64,000 bases of DNA from RGIG4140 sp045655105 (lineage in GTDB: Bacteria > Pseudomonadota > Alphaproteobacteria > CAAHEQ01 > UBA3637). The DNA lies in the NCBI GenBank assembly GCA_045655105.1, contig JAZOOQ010000056.1:62001-126000 (forward strand). The letters run 5' to 3'. The notes below the pieces were generated by a model that was not told the DNA's origin, searched no databases, and saw nothing but the letters and a program-made list of their open reading frames with translations. The position numbers were made by a program, and so were the translations under genes. Shown in pieces: positions 61,534 to 64,000 of this stretch. Within the stretch, counting starts at the first letter, position 1; every line of letters starts with the position of its first letter.

Positions 61534-61737
61534 ATGTCAAAATTAACAGATAGCAATATTTTGAGCGCACTTCAAGAAGGAAAAACAATAGATTTAAATG
61601 GAAATATTTTATTGCGTGAATTATTAGAAGGAAGTGAAGGGGTTCTTTATGCATTATATCAAGAAGAAAGTTTATGGAAGCCTTATTCACCTAAAGTTTA
61701 TGATTTAATGCAATCAACTTGGACAATAAAAAAATAA
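61534..61737 (+). CDS. Small protein controlled by the XRE-locus promoter
   Basis: 67 residues from ATG 61534 (AAAGGAAA upstream; an in-frame TTG at 61519 is less likely). It reads as a compact alpha/beta mini-domain (LQEGKTIDLNGNILLRELLEG) with no membrane segment or cysteine. No family recognised. It sits directly behind the operator-containing promoter, so it is the presumed repressed target. Followed by anmK 56 nt later, which has its own ribosome site and perhaps its own promoter. Confidence 0.6.
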   Translation: MSKLTDSNILSALQEGKTIDLNGNILLRELLEGSEGVLYALYQEESLWKPYSPKVYDLMQSTWTIKK

Positions 61738-61793
61738 TATCTTTACTCTTGAAAAACTTTTTAATACATGTAACATTAAAAGGGGAGGTGCAA

Positions 61794-63083
61794 ATGGATA
61801 TTATTGGCATTATGACGGGTAATTCTTTAGATGCTTGTGATTTAGTTTTAACAAGATTCAATCAGGATAAGATGCAAGATTTGGCATTTGCATCATTTGC
61901 TATTTCAAAGAGCCTTCAAAAAGATATTTCTCGTTTGAAAAAGAAAGTTCAAAGTAAAGAAATTTCTCTTGAAAATATATCATCAGACTCATTTTTTATT
62001 CAAGTTCATAATAGATATATCAAATGGGTAGCAACTTCAGTAAAAAAATTTTTAAAGCAAAATTCTTTAACAAGAAGGGATATTGATTTAATTGGGTTTC
62101 ATGGTCAAACATTGGATCATAATCCACCAAGTGTTGCCTCTTCTTTTGATGAAGTTTACACGCTTCAAATGGGATCTGGTGATTATTTAAGCGATTTAAT
62201 AAAAATTCCGGTTATTTCGGATTTTAGATCTGATGATATTATGCATAAAGGAGAAGGGGCTCCTTTAATACCGCCTCATAATGAACATTTTGCACAAATG
62301 TTGAAATTAGATGATTGCATTTTTTATAATGCAGGAAATACCTCTAATTTAGCGGTGATTCAAAATAAAAAAGTGATCCAAGGATTTGATAGTGGCCCTT
62401 TTAATGAATTTAGCGATTATTTGGTTCGTTACTACAAAAAAGCATCTTATGATAAGGATACTTGTTGGGGGATAAAAGGGAAGTTAGATTTTGAGTTGTT
62501 GGATACTCTTTTTCAAAAAGCAGCTCTTTTAAAAACAAATAAAAATTTCTTTTTATTGGCGCCACCTAAATCAGCTGATCCTTCTTTATATGGATTTAAA
62601 TATCAGTTAAAACCAAAAAATGATGTCGAATTTTATCAAATGCTTCATACGGTTCAATATTTTGCAGGGTATATAGCTGCATATTCATTAAAATATATTC
62701 AAAGTAAACAATTGCCAAGCACCTTTGTTTTATTTGGTGGAGGCTGGAAAAATAAAGTTTCACTTCAAGCTTTTTCAAATTTATTAGTAGGTAATGGTTT
62801 TGAACTTTCTGATCATCAAACAGATTTTAAAGAAATTCGTTCCAGATTATCAAGTTCCCCTAAAATTTTAATGCCTGAAGGAGCTGATTATATGGAAGCA
62901 AGATTAATGGCTGATTTAGCTTATTTTTTTGAGATGAAAAAGCCATGGACTGACTTTAATTTAACTGGTATTCAAAATCAGGTTGTGTTGGGTAAAAAAT
63001 CACAACCTGATTCTTCAAGAAAAACTTATGCAGATTTAGTTTCCAGAGCCAATAAAGGCTGGCAACGCTTTTTAAAGCAATAA
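61794..63083 (+). CDS. anmK: Anhydro-N-acetylmuramic acid kinase AnmK, divergent
   Basis: 429 residues from ATG 61794, chosen for GGGGAGG seven bases upstream. The order of motifs is that of AnmK: N-terminal phosphate loop (GIMTGNSLDACD where the family has G-T-S-x-D-G-x-D), GFHGQTLDH, DFRSDDIMHKGEGAPLIP, NAGNTSNLAVI, FDSGPFNE and FGGGWKN. AnmK hydrolyses and phosphorylates anhydro-MurNAc during wall recycling. Several normally invariant glycines are replaced (G to A in the first loop, GPG to GPF later), so activity or substrate may differ. It overlaps nupC tail-to-tail by 12 nt. A possible promoter (TTGAAA-16-TAACAT) lies at 61749-61776. Confidence 0.85.
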   Translation: MDIIGIMTGNSLDACDLVLTRFNQDKMQDLAFASFAISKSLQKDISRLKKKVQSKEISLENISSDSFFIQVHNRYIKWVATSVKKFLKQNSLTRRDIDLIGFHGQTLDHNPPSVASSFDEVYTLQMGSGDYLSDLIKIPVISDFRSDDIMHKGEGAPLIPPHNEHFAQMLKLDDCIFYNAGNTSNLAVIQNKKVIQGFDSGPFNEFSDYLVRYYKKASYDKDTCWGIKGKLDFELLDTLFQKAALLKTNKNFFLLAPPKSADPSLYGFKYQLKPKNDVEFYQMLHTVQYFAGYIAAYSLKYIQSKQLPSTFVLFGGGWKNKVSLQAFSNLLVGNGFELSDHQTDFKEIRSRLSSSPKILMPEGADYMEARLMADLAYFFEMKKPWTDFNLTGIQNQVVLGKKSQPDSSRKTYADLVSRANKGWQRFLKQ

Positions 63084-64000
63084 TCCTGCAATGGCAGCAG
63101 AAACATAAGATGTTAATGTGCCGCAAAGTAAGGCTTTATAGCAAAGTTTTGCTAAGTCTTGTCTGCGAGAGGGCTCTAATTCTCCAATACCTCCAATTTG
63201 CATAGCAATTGATCCAAAATTAGCAAATCCACATAATGCAAATGAAGCGATAATCATCCCTTTATCTGAAAGAGGAGTTGTTAAATTTGTAAGATTTAGA
63301 TAAGCAATAAATTCGTTAAACACTAATTTTTCGCCCATGAGTGAACCCACTGTGAAAATTTCATTAACTGGAACGCCAAGTAATAAGGCAATTCCAGAAA
63401 ATATAACGCCTAAAATTCCACTTAAAGAAAGTTCTTTAATATTTAAAGCACCAATGTGAGCAGGAACATTTAAAACATCAACAAGAAATGAACCAAATAA
63501 GCCTAAACAATAATCAAATAAAGCAATTAAGGCGATTAATCCAATAATCATTGCAATGATGTTTAAGGCAACTTTTAGACCCGTTGATGCACCAGAGGCA
63601 ATCGCATCGATTAGGTTAATCCCTGTATGTTGATTATTTAAAGAAAGTTCTTGGTCAGGATTAATTTTTTCTGTTTCTGGATAAACAATTTTTGAAATAA
63701 CCAATGCGCCTGGAGCCGCCATAAAACTAGCGGCTAATAAATATTCTGCAGGAACACCCATTCCAATATAAACAGCCATAATGCTACCAGAAATACAAGC
63801 AAGAGATCCTGTCATGGATGCAAGTAATTGGGAAAGAGACATTTTTTTGAGGTGAGGTTGAATAAGCATTTGAGCTTCAACTTGTCCAATAAATGCACTG
63901 GCAATATTTGAAATGGCTTCGGCTCCTGTGATATTCATTAGTTTATACATGCCTTTTCCACAAAACAAAATGATACGTTGCATAATGCCATAGTAATAGA
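63072..64000 (-). CDS. nupC: Concentrative nucleoside transporter NupC (5' end outside window)
   Basis: The frame stays open to the window edge (Y-Y-Y-G-I before the first internal Met), so about 310 C-terminal residues are visible of the usual ~400. Hallmarks of the CNT family: NITGAEAISNIASAFIGQVEA, FMAAPGALVISKI, LMGEKLVFNEFIAY and FALCGFANFGSIAMQIGG. It imports nucleosides with a proton or sodium gradient. Re-entrant hairpins and the QVEA/GVPVNE nucleoside-contact motifs are intact. The 3' end overlaps anmK by 12 nt. Confidence 0.92.
   Translation of the reverse strand, partial: YYYGIMQRIILFCGKGMYKLMNITGAEAISNIASAFIGQVEAQMLIQPHLKKMSLSQLLASMTGSLACISGSIMAVYIGMGVPAEYLLAASFMAAPGALVISKIVYPETEKINPDQELSLNNQHTGINLIDAIASGASTGLKVALNIIAMIIGLIALIALFDYCLGLFGSFLVDVLNVPAHIGALNIKELSLSGILGVIFSGIALLLGVPVNEIFTVGSLMGEKLVFNEFIAYLNLTNLTTPLSDKGMIIASFALCGFANFGSIAMQIGGIGELEPSRRQDLAKLCYKALLCGTLTSYVSAAIAGLLL

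Overview
The window is A+T-rich chromosomal DNA from a Gram-negative bacterium. It encodes lipoproteins with lipoboxes, MlaA and MlaC, Pal and CpoB, a secretin, a type V autotransporter and two MsbA-like exporters. The order pal-cpoB-tilS-ftsH is typical of Alphaproteobacteria, and the low G+C content suggests a host-associated lineage; both are inferences from gene content. No rRNA, CRISPR array, insertion sequence or integrase is visible. Coding density is very high and no gene-free stretch exceeds 300 bases. Several convergent gene pairs abut or overlap at their 3' ends.

Layout. 1-3.3 kb: a minus-strand operon of an unknown exported protein and a divergent double-AAA+ Clp-like ATPase that runs off the window. 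3.3-5.3 kb: LOG-family hydrolase, mlaA, mlaC. 5.4-8.8 kb: a small kinase, a TSCPD protein, a membrane protein, tRNA-Lys(CTT) and a MATE exporter. 9-13.5 kb: pal-cpoB-tilS-ftsH. 13.6-18.1 kb: a triad of retropepsin-like lipoprotein, inactive transglutaminase with 7TM, and glutamate-ligase-like ATP-grasp; then dgkA and a His-rich exported protein. 18.2-22 kb: a PreT-like flavoprotein and an Hpt / OmpR-type regulator / histidine kinase set.

22.2-31.5 kb: a seven-gene type IVb pilus operon of the R64 thin-pilus kind (OmpA-like exported protein, TcpQ-domain lipoprotein, PilN secretin, PilO, PilP, PilQ ATPase, PilR), with a palindrome inside its promoter. A prepilin that could supply it lies at 45 kb. 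31.6-39.3 kb: single-chain glycyl-tRNA synthetase, a hydrolase, small exported proteins, a three-gene operon of unknown function behind a perfect sigma70-type promoter, Hsp20 and an ABC exporter. 39.5-48.1 kb: a 1474-residue autotransporter, a nucleotidyltransferase, the prepilin, RNase D and an ankyrin protein. 48.1-57.5 kb: comM, a Pro/Gln-rich lipoprotein, murA, dtd, sdaA, a second MsbA-like exporter and an esterase. 57.5-64 kb: recG plus an HNH protein, an XRE regulator with a divergent operator/promoter, a divergent anmK and a truncated nupC.

The most unusual signals are: (1) an identical 13-base element at identical spacing before the autotransporter and the prepilin, which reads as a five-codon ORF (M-W-G-Q-x) whose stop overlaps the main start codon; (2) the Clp-like ATPase with a degenerate first ATPase domain, both usual pore-loop motifs changed, and a long acidic tail; (3) palindromes or hairpins built into promoters and leaders (pilus operon, ankyrin gene, XRE locus); (4) the operon of unknown genes at 34.8-36.8 kb.
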